This document shows positions 9,971 through 21,600 of a stretch of 47,160 nt of DNA, in pieces. Within the stretch, counting starts at the first letter, position 1, and every line of letters starts with the position of its first letter. Source of the DNA: Thermodesulfovibrio sp. (GTDB lineage Bacteria > Nitrospirota > Thermodesulfovibrionia > Thermodesulfovibrionales > UBA6898); the NCBI GenBank assembly GCA_013824615.1, contig PNOC01000026.1, positions 1 through 47,160 of the forward strand. Direction: 5' to 3'. The position numbers and the translations under genes are program-made. The notes below the pieces were generated by a model. It worked only from the letters and a program-made list of their open reading frames with translations, had not been told where the DNA came from and did no database searches.

Positions 9971-11173
9971 ATGAGAAAAAGGGGCTTGTTGACAGGTTTG
10001 GCAATTATGGGCAGTCTGCTGCTCTATGTTTCGATAAGTTCGGCAAAGATTCCCGAACCGGACAACATTATTTACGGACCGCTCTCGAGCAACGGGCAGC
10101 CGGTCACTGCAGGCGAAGTCACGCTCAGGGTAGAGAATTCATCCGTCACCCTCGCGAAGTTTTCGATCGGCAGCAGCCCGAATGCAGGCAGTTCCTTTAT
10201 CCTGAGGGTCCCGATGGATTCTGCGGACCCCCGGACCCCGGCCTCTGCAAGACAGGGGGATGTAGTGGGTGTCTATCTTAACAACCAGCTTGCAGCAACC
10301 GTCACCTTGGGCCCACGGGGTACGGTCATCAAGATTCCCCTTGAGACTTGTTCTCCCTTGGTAGACTATTTCCCTGATGCTGATAACGACGGGTATCCCG
10401 GCGGGCCTGCTGTTTCCTCGTGCAGCCCTCCTGCGGGACATAAAACCCGGCAACAGATGGTATCAGATCAACAGGACTGTAATGACCATGATCCCCTGGT
10501 CCATGCTTCCCGAGCATTCTTTTTTGATGCTGATGGAGACGGGTATGGAAATCCACGGGAGATGGTTTCAGCCTGTTATCCACCTGCCGGTTATGTGGCG
10601 AACGGCCTCGATTGTAATGATAGTAATCAAAAAGAGTATCCGGGGCAGACCTGGTACAAAGACAGTGACGCTGACGGCTACTCCGACATGAGCATCAACA
10701 GGACGTCCTGTCTGCGGCCGTCCGGCTACAAGCTTGCCTCTGAGCTGCAGAGCATGGCAAAGGACTGCAATGACCGTGACGCCTCCATCTATCCCGGTGC
10801 AGTCGAAATATGTGACCATAAGGACCAGGACTGCGATGGGATCGTGGACAACGGCTGCTCTATAGGCGATTTCGGCAAGATGTCCAGAAACAGCCATTAC
10901 CTGAAGGAGAGAAACTGGCTGATCAGGTCTTACAGTACCACCAACAGGGAGGCAGGGACCTATGCTGTCTACCTCGAGGTTATCGATCCGGACGGCACAC
11001 TGCCTGCTGCAGCGACAGTGGGCCTGGATGCAAATCCGGTCCTGGTTGCGGCCAATGCCACGACAGCCGGTGTTACCCTTGTCTTTGATGAAGAGGCATC
11101 CGAGGCATACGTGGTCTATACCACAATTGCAGGACAGGTGCTGAGCAAGATACATGTCAGGTCGTTACCGTAA
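9971..11173 (+). CDS. Secreted protein with MopE-type Ca/metal-binding repeats
   Basis: About 400 aa. The start at ATG 9971 fits a signal peptide (MRKRGLL, then LLLYVSISSA) and an AAGGCGGGG ribosome site; ATG 9932 is an in-frame alternative just after the upstream stop. After an N-terminal beta domain come three acidic repeats (DYFPDADNDGYPGG, FFFDADGDGYGNP, WYKDSDADGYSD), each followed by a DCND segment, ending in IYPGAVEICDHKDQDCDG. This is the pattern of the 'putative metal-binding motif' of MopE-like proteins, so calcium or another cation is likely bound. The final 95 residues (10886-11170) form a domain shared with the 3356-aa protein and the small ASH protein downstream. Its position just after the 2934-aa gene suggests co-transcription. 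Confidence 0.83.
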   Translation: MRKRGLLTGLAIMGSLLLYVSISSAKIPEPDNIIYGPLSSNGQPVTAGEVTLRVENSSVTLAKFSIGSSPNAGSSFILRVPMDSADPRTPASARQGDVVGVYLNNQLAATVTLGPRGTVIKIPLETCSPLVDYFPDADNDGYPGGPAVSSCSPPAGHKTRQQMVSDQQDCNDHDPLVHASRAFFFDADGDGYGNPREMVSACYPPAGYVANGLDCNDSNQKEYPGQTWYKDSDADGYSDMSINRTSCLRPSGYKLASELQSMAKDCNDRDASIYPGAVEICDHKDQDCDGIVDNGCSIGDFGKMSRNSHYLKERNWLIRSYSTTNREAGTYAVYLEVIDPDGTLPAAATVGLDANPVLVAANATTAGVTLVFDEEASEAYVVYTTIAGQVLSKIHVRSLP

Positions 11174-11201
11174 ATTTTGCAAACTGTAAAGGGAGGACGC
11201 A

Positions 11202-12584
11202 ATGCATAAATCTGAACGTATGAAGAAAATTTTCCGGGGCATGAGTTTATTATCGATATGGACATTGATCTCTGTTTTGATGCTGCCGGCGCATGCTCTG
11301 GGGGGAAGCCTTCTGGCGCCGACCAGTCCGACAGCGCAGCCGGACCGTTATACCCTGAAGCATATCTATGACCTGGTGAAAACAGGGACATCAGGCACTG
11401 CCATCCCGGCGGGAGCGTTTGTGGGCCCGAATCCGGCTATAACATCGATAGAGACGACGCTTGCTGCGGATTCGGCCTATACCCTCAATGACATCTATAA
11501 TGCGGCCCCAAAGCCTAACAATAGCGGAGCGACCAGAAATGAAGTCTGCAGCGGCAAGGCATACTTCAGCCTTCTTACTGCTTCGACTTCACCATCCGGC
11601 ACGTGGGGATCATCTCTGTCCGGATTGAAGGACTGCACCGCAGCGCCGGTGGCAGCTGATGTTACCATCAGCCTCGGAAATGAGCCGACAACAGCTCAAA
11701 CTATAAGTATTACGACCATAAGGGGCGGATGCAGTGATACCGACTCGACGCTTACCAATTCTTCAATAACGGTCAGTGCTATCACCTCTGTACGGGGGGC
11801 AACGCTCTCAAGGACTGATACCAATAATCTTTCCTACACCCCTTCTTCTACTCTTTTTAAATATCTGCATGCCGGCGAGACGACCAGAGATGCCTTTACC
11901 TACTCCTGTACCGACGGTGTTACCGGTCATGACAGGACGGCAACGGTTTATCTTACGGTTAACGGTGTGGATGATGCCCCGGTGGCAAGTAATGCCGCGG
12001 TAACGGTAACGGAGGATACGCCTGCAGCATTTAATTTTTCTGTTGCCAGCGCAGACAGGGATCTTTCATCGCTTAATTACAATATTCTTTCAGGCCCCTC
12101 ATATGGCACGGCAACCCGCGTTACCAATACAAACGCCTATATCTATACACCAGATCTGAATAATACTACGGGTGATTCGTTTACGTACGAGGCATGTATT
12201 CCTTCGACTTCTACATGCTCAAGCACGAGAACTGTGACCATAAGTTTTACGGCTGTTAATGATGCGCCAAGCTTTACTTTGGCTTCTCCTCGTGATCTAA
12301 GGCGTGCTGTGGGGACAGGCTCAGACAACGTAAGTAATTTTGCGTTGAATATCAGCAAGGGAGCTTCAAGCGAGTCGGCACAAACCTTGACCTTCAACAT
12401 ATCGAAGAATGATCCATCCAGTATCCTGGTGGGTACGCCCAGCATTAATACAGGTACCGGACAATTATCCTTCACTGTTCATGCTTCAAACACAGGTACG
12501 GCAACGATGACGGTGACTCTGAGCGATAGCGGCGGAGGTAGTGATACTTCAGGAGCCGAGTTGTTTACTATAACGACGTACTGA
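11202..12584 (+). CDS. Secreted protein with tandem cadherin/Ig-like domains
   Basis: A 460-aa protein with GGGAGG at 11191-11196, 5 nt before the ATG. A second in-frame ATG at 11220 (MKKIFRG) would also give a good signal peptide ending near PAHALGG. Residues of about 45-150 hold two copies of a YTLxxIY segment, which I associate with surface proteins carrying DUF1566 domains. From about 155 there are tandem beta-sandwich domains of the bacterial cadherin/Ig type: TVYLTVNGVDDAPVAS, then an EDTPAAFNFSVASADRD start, then RTVTISFTAVNDAPSF. These inter-domain linkers are typical of VCBS/cadherin-like adhesins. No anchor is visible at the C-terminus, which ends in a strand (ELFTITTY). A role in surface adhesion or matrix formation is inferred. 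Confidence 0.8.
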   Translation: MHKSERMKKIFRGMSLLSIWTLISVLMLPAHALGGSLLAPTSPTAQPDRYTLKHIYDLVKTGTSGTAIPAGAFVGPNPAITSIETTLAADSAYTLNDIYNAAPKPNNSGATRNEVCSGKAYFSLLTASTSPSGTWGSSLSGLKDCTAAPVAADVTISLGNEPTTAQTISITTIRGGCSDTDSTLTNSSITVSAITSVRGATLSRTDTNNLSYTPSSTLFKYLHAGETTRDAFTYSCTDGVTGHDRTATVYLTVNGVDDAPVASNAAVTVTEDTPAAFNFSVASADRDLSSLNYNILSGPSYGTATRVTNTNAYIYTPDLNNTTGDSFTYEACIPSTSTCSSTRTVTISFTAVNDAPSFTLASPRDLRRAVGTGSDNVSNFALNISKGASSESAQTLTFNISKNDPSSILVGTPSINTGTGQLSFTVHASNTGTATMTVTLSDSGGGSDTSGAELFTITTY

Positions 12585-12669
12585 CAAGCAGTTTGATTCT
12601 GTACATGAGTCGTGTGATAGAAAGAAGAAGAGACATATTCAATGATTACGAGAACGATAAGGAGCTCAG

Positions 12670-15600
12670 ATGAAAACAGCCATTACCGGATATAAGACCA
12701 GATATAAAGGCATTATAATCATCTCCTTTTTGCTGATGTTGATGCTCCCGGCTGCTGCGTTTGCACTGCCGAACATCAACTCATATGCCTGGTCAGAGAC
12801 ATCCGGCTGGCTGAGCGCTGCTCCTGCCAATGCGGGCAGTGAAGCGGCTGAACTGGTCGCGGGGCCAATTCCATATCTGAAAGGCTATATCTGGGCTGAA
12901 AACTTCGGCTGGATAAAACTGGGCGACGGTACGGGGCCTTATCCTGCGCCCATTGACCAGAACGGAGTCAACTGGGGGGTCAATGTAGATCCTTCCACCG
13001 GTCTTCTTTCGGGAAATGCCTGGAGCGAAACTGCCGGCTGGCTGGCTTTCAATCCAGGGTGTAGCGCGGGAGTTGAAGGTTGCATCGGCGGCGTATACTT
13101 ACCGGAACTCCTGGCAAAATATGATTCAACGACAGAGACCTTCAGCGGCTATTTCTGGGCCGAAAATATAGGCTGGTCTACCCTGAGCGATCTTGATACG
13201 GTCAGAAAACTCTTTGCCTGGAGAAAAAAACCGACGATAAATATTTCGGATGCGGGGAATGTCGACGAAGCTCTAGGGTGTGCCTGGTTTACCGTCTCTC
13301 TGACAAAGAAATACCCGACTGATGTCGATTTTAACTATGTTACTGTTGCCGATACGGCAACGGGTGGCTCCGACTATGTCACTATCAGTGCGGGAACGGG
13401 GAGCATACCTGCCAATAGCGACAGTGTTAATATCTGTGTGTCGATTCTCAATGATACGGCTGCCAAGGGGGACACCCTGGCGACATGGGGCGCCGATGAG
13501 GCAGAGGTGGAGAGCTTCAGCGTTGTGGTGACCAGTTCGGATGCGATGCCGGATAAGGGCACCGGTTACGCAAATATTGTTAATGACGATTACCGCCTGA
13601 AGGTCAGCACGTCAGGAGCTGCCGGTGGAAACGTTGATATATCCACGTCCGGTTCCCCGGTTGTTCACTGCGGTTCAGCCTGCTCTCAGGTGTATCTGCG
13701 TGATAAACAGGTCACGTTGACCGCGGTGCCAAGCCCGACATCTGCTTTCACCGGGTGGACAGCGGGCTGCAGCGGATTATCTTCTACCTGCACCGTTACC
13801 ATGACCGATACCATGACAGTCACAGCCTCCTTTGATATTGATACGGATGGTGATGGGATAGGGGATGCAGTGGATAATTGTCCATCTGTCCCTAACCGTG
13901 ATCAGAAGGATTCCAATGGAGATGGGGAAGGCGATGCCTGCGGCCCTGACAGCGATCTGGATGGCGTTGCCAATGCTATAGATAACTGTCCGAATGTTCC
14001 CAATACTGACCAGGCAGATTCTGATGGAGACGGCAGGGGAGATGCATGTCAGGTTAACCTGCCTGATACCGGCCAGACTACCTGCTATAGCAGCGCCGGT
14101 ACTCTTATCCCGTGTCCTGCCGGGGGATCTGCTCCTGTTGCCGAAAAAGCCCAGGACGGCAGCTATAGCATCAAGCCGCCCTCCTTCACGGATAGCGCCC
14201 CTGGTACGGTAACTGACAATGTTACCGGACTTATGTGGCTGAAGCAGACTGCATCCGGATATTCCTGGTATCAGGCAGCAGGAGTTGCAGGTGGTGACAA
14301 TCCGAATGCGGCCAACAATTACTGTGCGGGCCTGAGTGCGGGGTCTCATAATGATTGGAGGCTTCCGTCCCTGAAAGAATTGCTGACCATTGTTGATTAT
14401 GGTGAGCGCAGCTGTTCGAGCGAATGTGGGGACTTTCCCCAGACTGCCTGCAATACAGATATGGACGGCAATGGTGTATATGATCAACTCTGCGTTGCGA
14501 TAGACACCGCCGTATTTCCTGATTCAAAGGGCGGATACTACTGGACAACAGATTCAGCTCTCCCGGGTGATGGGACCGCCTGGGCTGTTGATCTGAGCTA
14601 TGGCAGTTTTTATCCGAACGACAAGGATGCATTAAACCATGTGAGATGTGTACGCGGCATAAACCAGTATTTCAACAATTACACGTTGATTGACAATAGT
14701 ACGCCTTCCGACTCCGATGATATGATGAGGGATAATGGCACCAATCTTTTCTGGCAGCGTAATTTCGGACCTGCGGTGCTCTGGGAAAACGCACTCCAGT
14801 ATTGTGAAGACCTGGTTCTTGGATTCGGCGGCGGCAGAGAGTATGATGACTGGAGACTTCCCACGATAAAGGAACTCGCATCTATTGCCGACCAGCAGAT
14901 ATACGATGCAATTTACAACCGTGCAGCACTTGACATCCGCGATCTGCCGTCTGTCAAGGGTTTCCTCATAGATACCGACACCATGCAGTACTGGTCCTCG
15001 ACCACTGATATTACGGACACCTCTGTTGCCTGGAGTATTGCCTTCGATATGGGGTATCCGTACCCATACATCAAGACCGGGACGAACTACGTGCGGTGCG
15101 TTCGTGGAGGCATGGAAAATACTCTTATTGTTCAGGTGCTGGGTGGTGTTGCAGGCCAGGTCGCAGCAGGGAGTGACGGCATAGATTTAGATGATAATAT
15201 AATTAACTGTCCGGAGATTACTCCGGATGCACCTGATGCCTGCAGCGATGTCTACCAGTTTGGCGACATTGTTGTTCTGACCGCGACGCCAGTCCAGCCT
15301 ATCGGGGTCCTGCCTTCGACGATTGGATCGGGAATGAGGACGATATTCACCGGCTGGTCCGGCGGCGGCTGCCCGACCGGGGCCGGTCCTTTTGTATCCA
15401 CCTGTTCTGTATCGATCAATGCCAATATCACCGTGACCGCAACGTTTGCGGCTGATACGGACCTCGACGCTGATGATGTTTGGGATTCCGTAGACAACTG
15501 TCCGAATATACACAACCCTGACCAGGTCGATACCGACGAGGACGGGAAGGGCGACGCCTGTGAGGTGAGGCTGTCGGATACAGGTCAGACTTCAGGATAC

Positions 15601-18600
15601 CCGCTGATCTCTGGTGAGGATGCCGATTATACGATCAACGCCCCGGCATTTATCAATAATAATAACAATGGTACGATCACTGACCTGAACACCCATCTTA
15701 TGTGGCAGGCCAGTGACGACAACACGAATTATACCTGGGATGAGGCTATTGGAAATAAAACATCAGCTTTTAACACGAATAAAATAGATGTATGCGGCGA
15801 CCTCATCCTTGCTACCCATTCAGACTGGCGGCTTCCCACGAAGAAGGAGCTCTACAGCCTGGTCAACTTTTCGCGCAATAACCCTGCAATAGATACTTCC
15901 TATTTCAGTGATACAGAGGCGACTGGTTACTGGACCTTAACCCCTTACGACGTGGGGGGGAACAGCGCATGGGTGATTAATTTCGGAGACGGGAAGGCGG
16001 CCTTCCTGAACGCCAGGATGACCCCGGCTCCTGTTAATCGTGTCAGGTGTGTCCGTTCGACTGCTGTTGCGTACGGAGATTTTATCGATCAAACAGATAC
16101 GGTGAAGGACAGGGCAACAGGTCTGACCTGGCAGAAAATCCCGAATATACTGCCAAGGACATGGGAAGACAGCCTTACGTATTGTGAAGATCTGGAACTG
16201 CCTGCAGGCAAGATAGAATGGCGGCTGCCGAACGCCCGGGAACTCGAATCTCTCACCGATGACCTCAGAACAGGTCCCGCAATAAACACGACGTTTTTCC
16301 CGGGGGCTGTTTCGGCCGAGTTCTGGACGTCAACAACCTACAGTGCATTTACTGATAATGCCTGGTATGTTGATTTTACGACCGGAGCGACGTCATACGG
16401 ACTGAAGACCCTGGCGAAGCAGGTCCGCTGCGTAATGGGTGGCAGAGACGGATCCCTTGGTGAAGCCGAACTTGCGCTGGAAGTAACTGATTCTCCGGAC
16501 CCTGTTGCGGTGAATACTGCCCTTACCTATAACATGACCGTGACCAATAACGGTCCCTTTGATGCTCTGGGGGTTATCCTGACAGATGTACTCCCTGCAG
16601 GATCGGCATATGATTCAGCAGCGAGCTCCAACTTCTGCAGTGATGCCCTCGGGACAGTAACCTGCAACATTGGACCAATCACGAGCGGTAACAACGTGGT
16701 CGTGACGATTGTTGTCACCGCGCCGAATGCGGTCGGGACGATTACCAATGCAGTGACAGTAACATCCCTTACGAATGATTCCAAGCAGGGGAACAATGTT
16801 GCATTAAACAGCACTTTTGTGGGTTTTGCCACAAATACATTGACAGCAGATATTACGGGCTATGGGTCCGGCAGCGTGACGAGCAGCAGTACTCTTCCTC
16901 CTGTGGGAAGTGCTATCGTCTGCCAGGGCCACTGCAGTGACCAGTATCCGCTCGGAGCGGTAGTGACACTAACGGCTCTGCCGAGCGGAGCCTCTTTATT
17001 CGCCGGGTGGCTGGGAGGCGCGTGCGGAAGTCAATATACGCCGACAATCGCCCATCTTTCGGCTCAGACCCTGTCTTTTAAGAACAACGGACTGAGCGCT
17101 GACACAATCTCAGACAGCAATAGCGGGTTTCTCGCTGCCGGCATCAGCGCGGGTGACAACCTGATAGTGTCCGGTTCAGCATCCAATGACGGGAGATACT
17201 CGATCGAGTCAGTAACTGCAGGGAAGATAACCCTGATGAATACGAAGAAGCTTGCGGATGAGGATGCCGGGGCTTCTGTTTCCCTCACGGCTACGAAGCT
17301 TTCTTTTAAGAACAACGGCACCGACCCCGACACGATTACTGACAGCAGCAACGGTTTTCTTTCAGCCGGGCTGCAGCCGGGCTATACACTCTGGGTATCC
17401 GGCTCCGGCACGAACAACGGGACCTATACTATTGCATCAGTTACCGCCGGTACCGTAACCCTGGCGAATACGGACAAGCTTAGACAGGAGGCGGCTGCAG
17501 GTGCCGTCACCCTGAAAGTCAGCACCGGAACGGCATGTGTCGTTAAGGTCCTGACGAACACCACGGTGACAGCTTCCTTTGAATTTGATTCAGACGGAGA
17601 CGGTATCCTTAACCCTGTAGATAACTGCCCTGATATCAGCAACCCTGGACAGGCCAACCTGGACAACGACGGCCTTGGTGATGCCTGCGATCCTGACAGG
17701 GACGGCGATGGCATTTTTGAAAGTACACCTGCCGGATTACAGAGATGTACGGGGGGACAGACTGCCGGCTGTTATGACAACTGTCCTTCTGTCTCGAACC
17801 CTGATCAGACCGATACGGATGGGGATAGGATTGGAGATGCCTGTGAGATCAGGGTCTCCGATACCGGCCAGACTACCAGCTTTAGTGGCACATTCGGAGA
17901 GGACCATGACTATACGATAAACCCGCCGAATTTCACGAACAGCGGAGCCGGGGTCACGGTAGACAACAACACGCATCTTATGTGGCAGCAGGATTTTGAT
18001 AATCAGACCTATAACTGGTACCAGGCGCGGGGACAGGTGGACGGACCCGGGTCAGGGTGCGCGCCTTCAGGATGCAACCCCTCAGGTGCAGGCTTTGTGA
18101 ACGTTTGCGGTACGCTGAGCCTCGGCGGATATGATGACTGGAGACTGCCGAACAAGCAGGAACTTCTGAGCACAACTGACTATGGCAGGCATGCCCCTGC
18201 GGTTGATGATACCAACTTCCCGGCCACTGCGTCTGCTGTCTTCTGGACGAGTGATGCGTATGGCGGGAGCGGGGGTATTGATGCCTGGGGAGTTGATTTC
18301 AGTGATGGCCGCACGGCGTATTACGGCAAGGAATCCGGAAGTCATTATGTAAGGTGCGTCAGGGGCGATGTCCCGGTTGTCTATGAAGACTATCTTGATG
18401 ATAGTGCGGGGAATATATTCACAGACCGCGCAACAGGACTCGTCTGGCAGCGTGTGAGCGACAGCGCAGCGAGGACCTGGGAAGAGGCGCTGACGTATTG
18501 CGAGGAGCGGGGAGAGTCTACCGGCTCTGTTGAGTTCAATTCGGGTGCGGCTGGTTCGGTGACCGGTATTACGGTAAACGGAGTCCAGATTATGTCCGGG

Positions 18601-21600
18601 CCGGTCAATCTAACCTCAACGCTTGAGCAACTCGCATTGGATGTTGCGGCAAATATTAATGCATTTGCTTCATCTCCCGACTATCGGATTTTTGTTTCAG
18701 GGAAGAAGGTCATTGTCAAAGCGATGCCGGGATCCGGATCAGCGTCCAATGCCTGGGCAATAGTCAGTGCGGTAACAGGAGATATCATCAGGACAGATCT
18801 TGCCATGGGAGGCGGCCAGCAGTATGATGACTGGCGGCTTGCCAATGTCAGGGAACTTGAGTCGATCTCCTCCGTCAGGACGTACGATCCGGCGGCTTAC
18901 TACGAGCCTATGCATACGTACACCTCCTCCAACAGATACTGGAGTTCGACCACTGATCATGCTGAGGACACAAAGGCCTGGACCGTCGACTTTTATGACG
19001 GGAGTATTGTTGCCGGGGAGAAGACGCAAAGGCAAGACTCCCGCACCTACGATTACCTCACCAGATGCGTACGGGGCGGACGCTCAGGATCGACCGGCGA
19101 AGCGGATGTATCAGTCGCTGCGACCGGGTCTCCCAATCCCGTGCTTGCTGGTGCTTCGCTTGTCTATACGATAACCGTAAGCAATATCGGTCCGGATGCA
19201 GCACGCGGCGTTGTCCTGACTGATACCCTGCCGATGGGGGCTTCCTTCAGTTCTGCGAACTGGCAACTCGGAGCACAGGCACCGGTGAACTGCATTAAAC
19301 CGTCTCTTGCCGGTTCGACCATATCCTTCAGGGACAATGCCCCTGCCGCTGATACTATTTCAGACAGCAATAACGGATTCCTTAGCGCGGGTATCAGAGC
19401 CGGAGATACCCTGACGGTGTCCGGATCTACATTAAATGATGGTCTCTACACGGTTGCATCAGTCACCGAGGGAACCATAACCTTGGAGACTTCAGACATT
19501 CTTGCAGATGAAAATGCCGGGGCTGCTGTTTCCCTGGACGACAGGACCGTGGCCTGTTTCATCGGTTCCATAATGCCCGGCAGTCCTGTGGTCGCAACCA
19601 TAACCGTCAATGCACCGAATGTCAAAGGGAATATTATCAATGCCCCGGCGGTTGTTTCCCTCACGAACGATCCTGTTTCGGCGAATAATTCTGTGTCGGT
19701 TGTTACTTTCGTTGACCTTGATACCGACAATGACGGGATTGCTGACGGTGATGACGCCGCACTGCCGAAGTGTAAGACCGGACAGACCACAGGCTGCTAT
19801 GACAACTGTCCAAACTTGCTGAATCCTCTTCAGACTGATACTGATGAAGATGGAATCGGAGATGCCTGCGATCCTGATATGGACAATGATGGTGTCCTGA
19901 ACTTGCAAGGCCTTACTGCATGTAAGAGTGGACAGACGACGGCCTGTTCTGACAATTGTCCGTTTGTCATTAATCCGGATCAGAAGGATGCAGACGGTGA
20001 CGGTATCGGAGATGCCTGCGATGACGATATGGACAATGATGGCGTCCTGAACACGCAGGGTCTGCCGATATGTGCGGGCGGGCTGAAGACAGGCTGTTAC
20101 GACAACTGTCCTTTTGTATCCAATCCGGACCAGCTCGATACGAATGGCGACAACATTGGGGACGCCTGTGCAATCAGACTGCCTGACACAGGCCAGACAA
20201 TGTGCTATGAGGGTGCCAGCCCCTGGGGCGTGATAACCTGTGCTCAAACAGGGTTGGATGGAGGGCAGGATGGGGTATACACGATGAATCCGATCAGTCT
20301 GACAGCTCACGCTGACGGGACGGTGACGGACAATAACACGCATCTGACCTGGCAGGCTTCAGATGATAATAATGGAATGAGGACAAGGGCTGCAGCGAAG
20401 GCCTACTGTGAAGGCCTGATTTTAGGGAACTATCCCGGAGGGCTCTATCCTGACTGGCGGCTGCCGTCCAAGAAGGAACTCCTCTCGATTGTCAACTATG
20501 GCAAGTACAGTCCAGCCGTAGATACTACTGTATTTCCGGGGACAGAAATCACATCAGGAGCAGCCCCGGCGTTTTACTGGACAGATACCGATTCAGTGTT
20601 TGCGACTGATGCTGCCTGGGGTGTGGAGTTTTTCCAGGGACATGCTGTTATTAAGCCTGTCTCCGACACCGGATTCGTCCGGTGTGTCCGTGGCGATGCC
20701 CTGATTTATCCTGACCCAATAGTCAATACCGGAACTTCTGCCGGAACCGTAACAGACAGAGCCACCGGACTTATATGGCAGCAGGATGGAAGCACCCCGG
20801 CGCATCTCAGCAGTTGCACCGCAGGCCTAAAGACCTGGCAGGGGGCGCTTGCTTACGTTCAGTGTCTGAACGCGAACAATTATCTTAACCAACGTGACTG
20901 GCGGCTGCCTGATGTCAGAGAACTCGAGTCGATATCGGACGCAAACATAAATCCGTCTCTCGACACCACTGCTTTTTCCTCCTCTCAGTCGGAGGGATAC
21001 TGGAGTTCGACAACAGCAGCTATTGAAACAGCTGCTCCGATGTACGGATATGCCTGGTATGTTTCCTTTAGTAGTGGTATAGTCGGGACCGTTGACAAAC
21101 AGCAGACGCTGTATGTGAGGGCCGTCCGCAACGGAGAGGGCGGTGCAATTGGCAACTCTGACCTTTCCGTCTCCTGGCTTTCAACAAGCACTGAAGACGA
21201 TAGGAATGAAGTTGTTGTGGGTCGACCTCTCACGTATTCGTTTACCGTGACAAACCTTGGTCCACATAATGCCTTAGGAGCTGTCTTCACCTATACGCTG
21301 CCTGCCGGGGTTGTCTTCGGCTCAGCGAGCTGGAACCTCGACCCCCTGGTAAGCTGCATTGACAGTAATCCGTCAGGGACCGTGACCTGTGCTCTGGGAG
21401 CGTTAATGAACGGGGTATCAGGGGTTGTAAGCCTGACGCTTACTGCTCCCCAGACAGCAGGAGAGATGACCGTCAGGGCAGCAGTTTTGTCGGAGACCAA
21501 TGACGCTGTCCTTTCAAACAACTCCCTGGATGTGACGACCACCGTGGTCTATAGACTTGGGGTTGCCGTGCAGACAGCAGGCGGAGCTAACGGGTTGGTG

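Noticed and set aside
19492-20343. A 283-codon minus-strand frame opposite the TSP3 region.
   Set aside because: The acidic TSP3 repeats give long open antisense frames by composition; the product is repetitive and has no known features.
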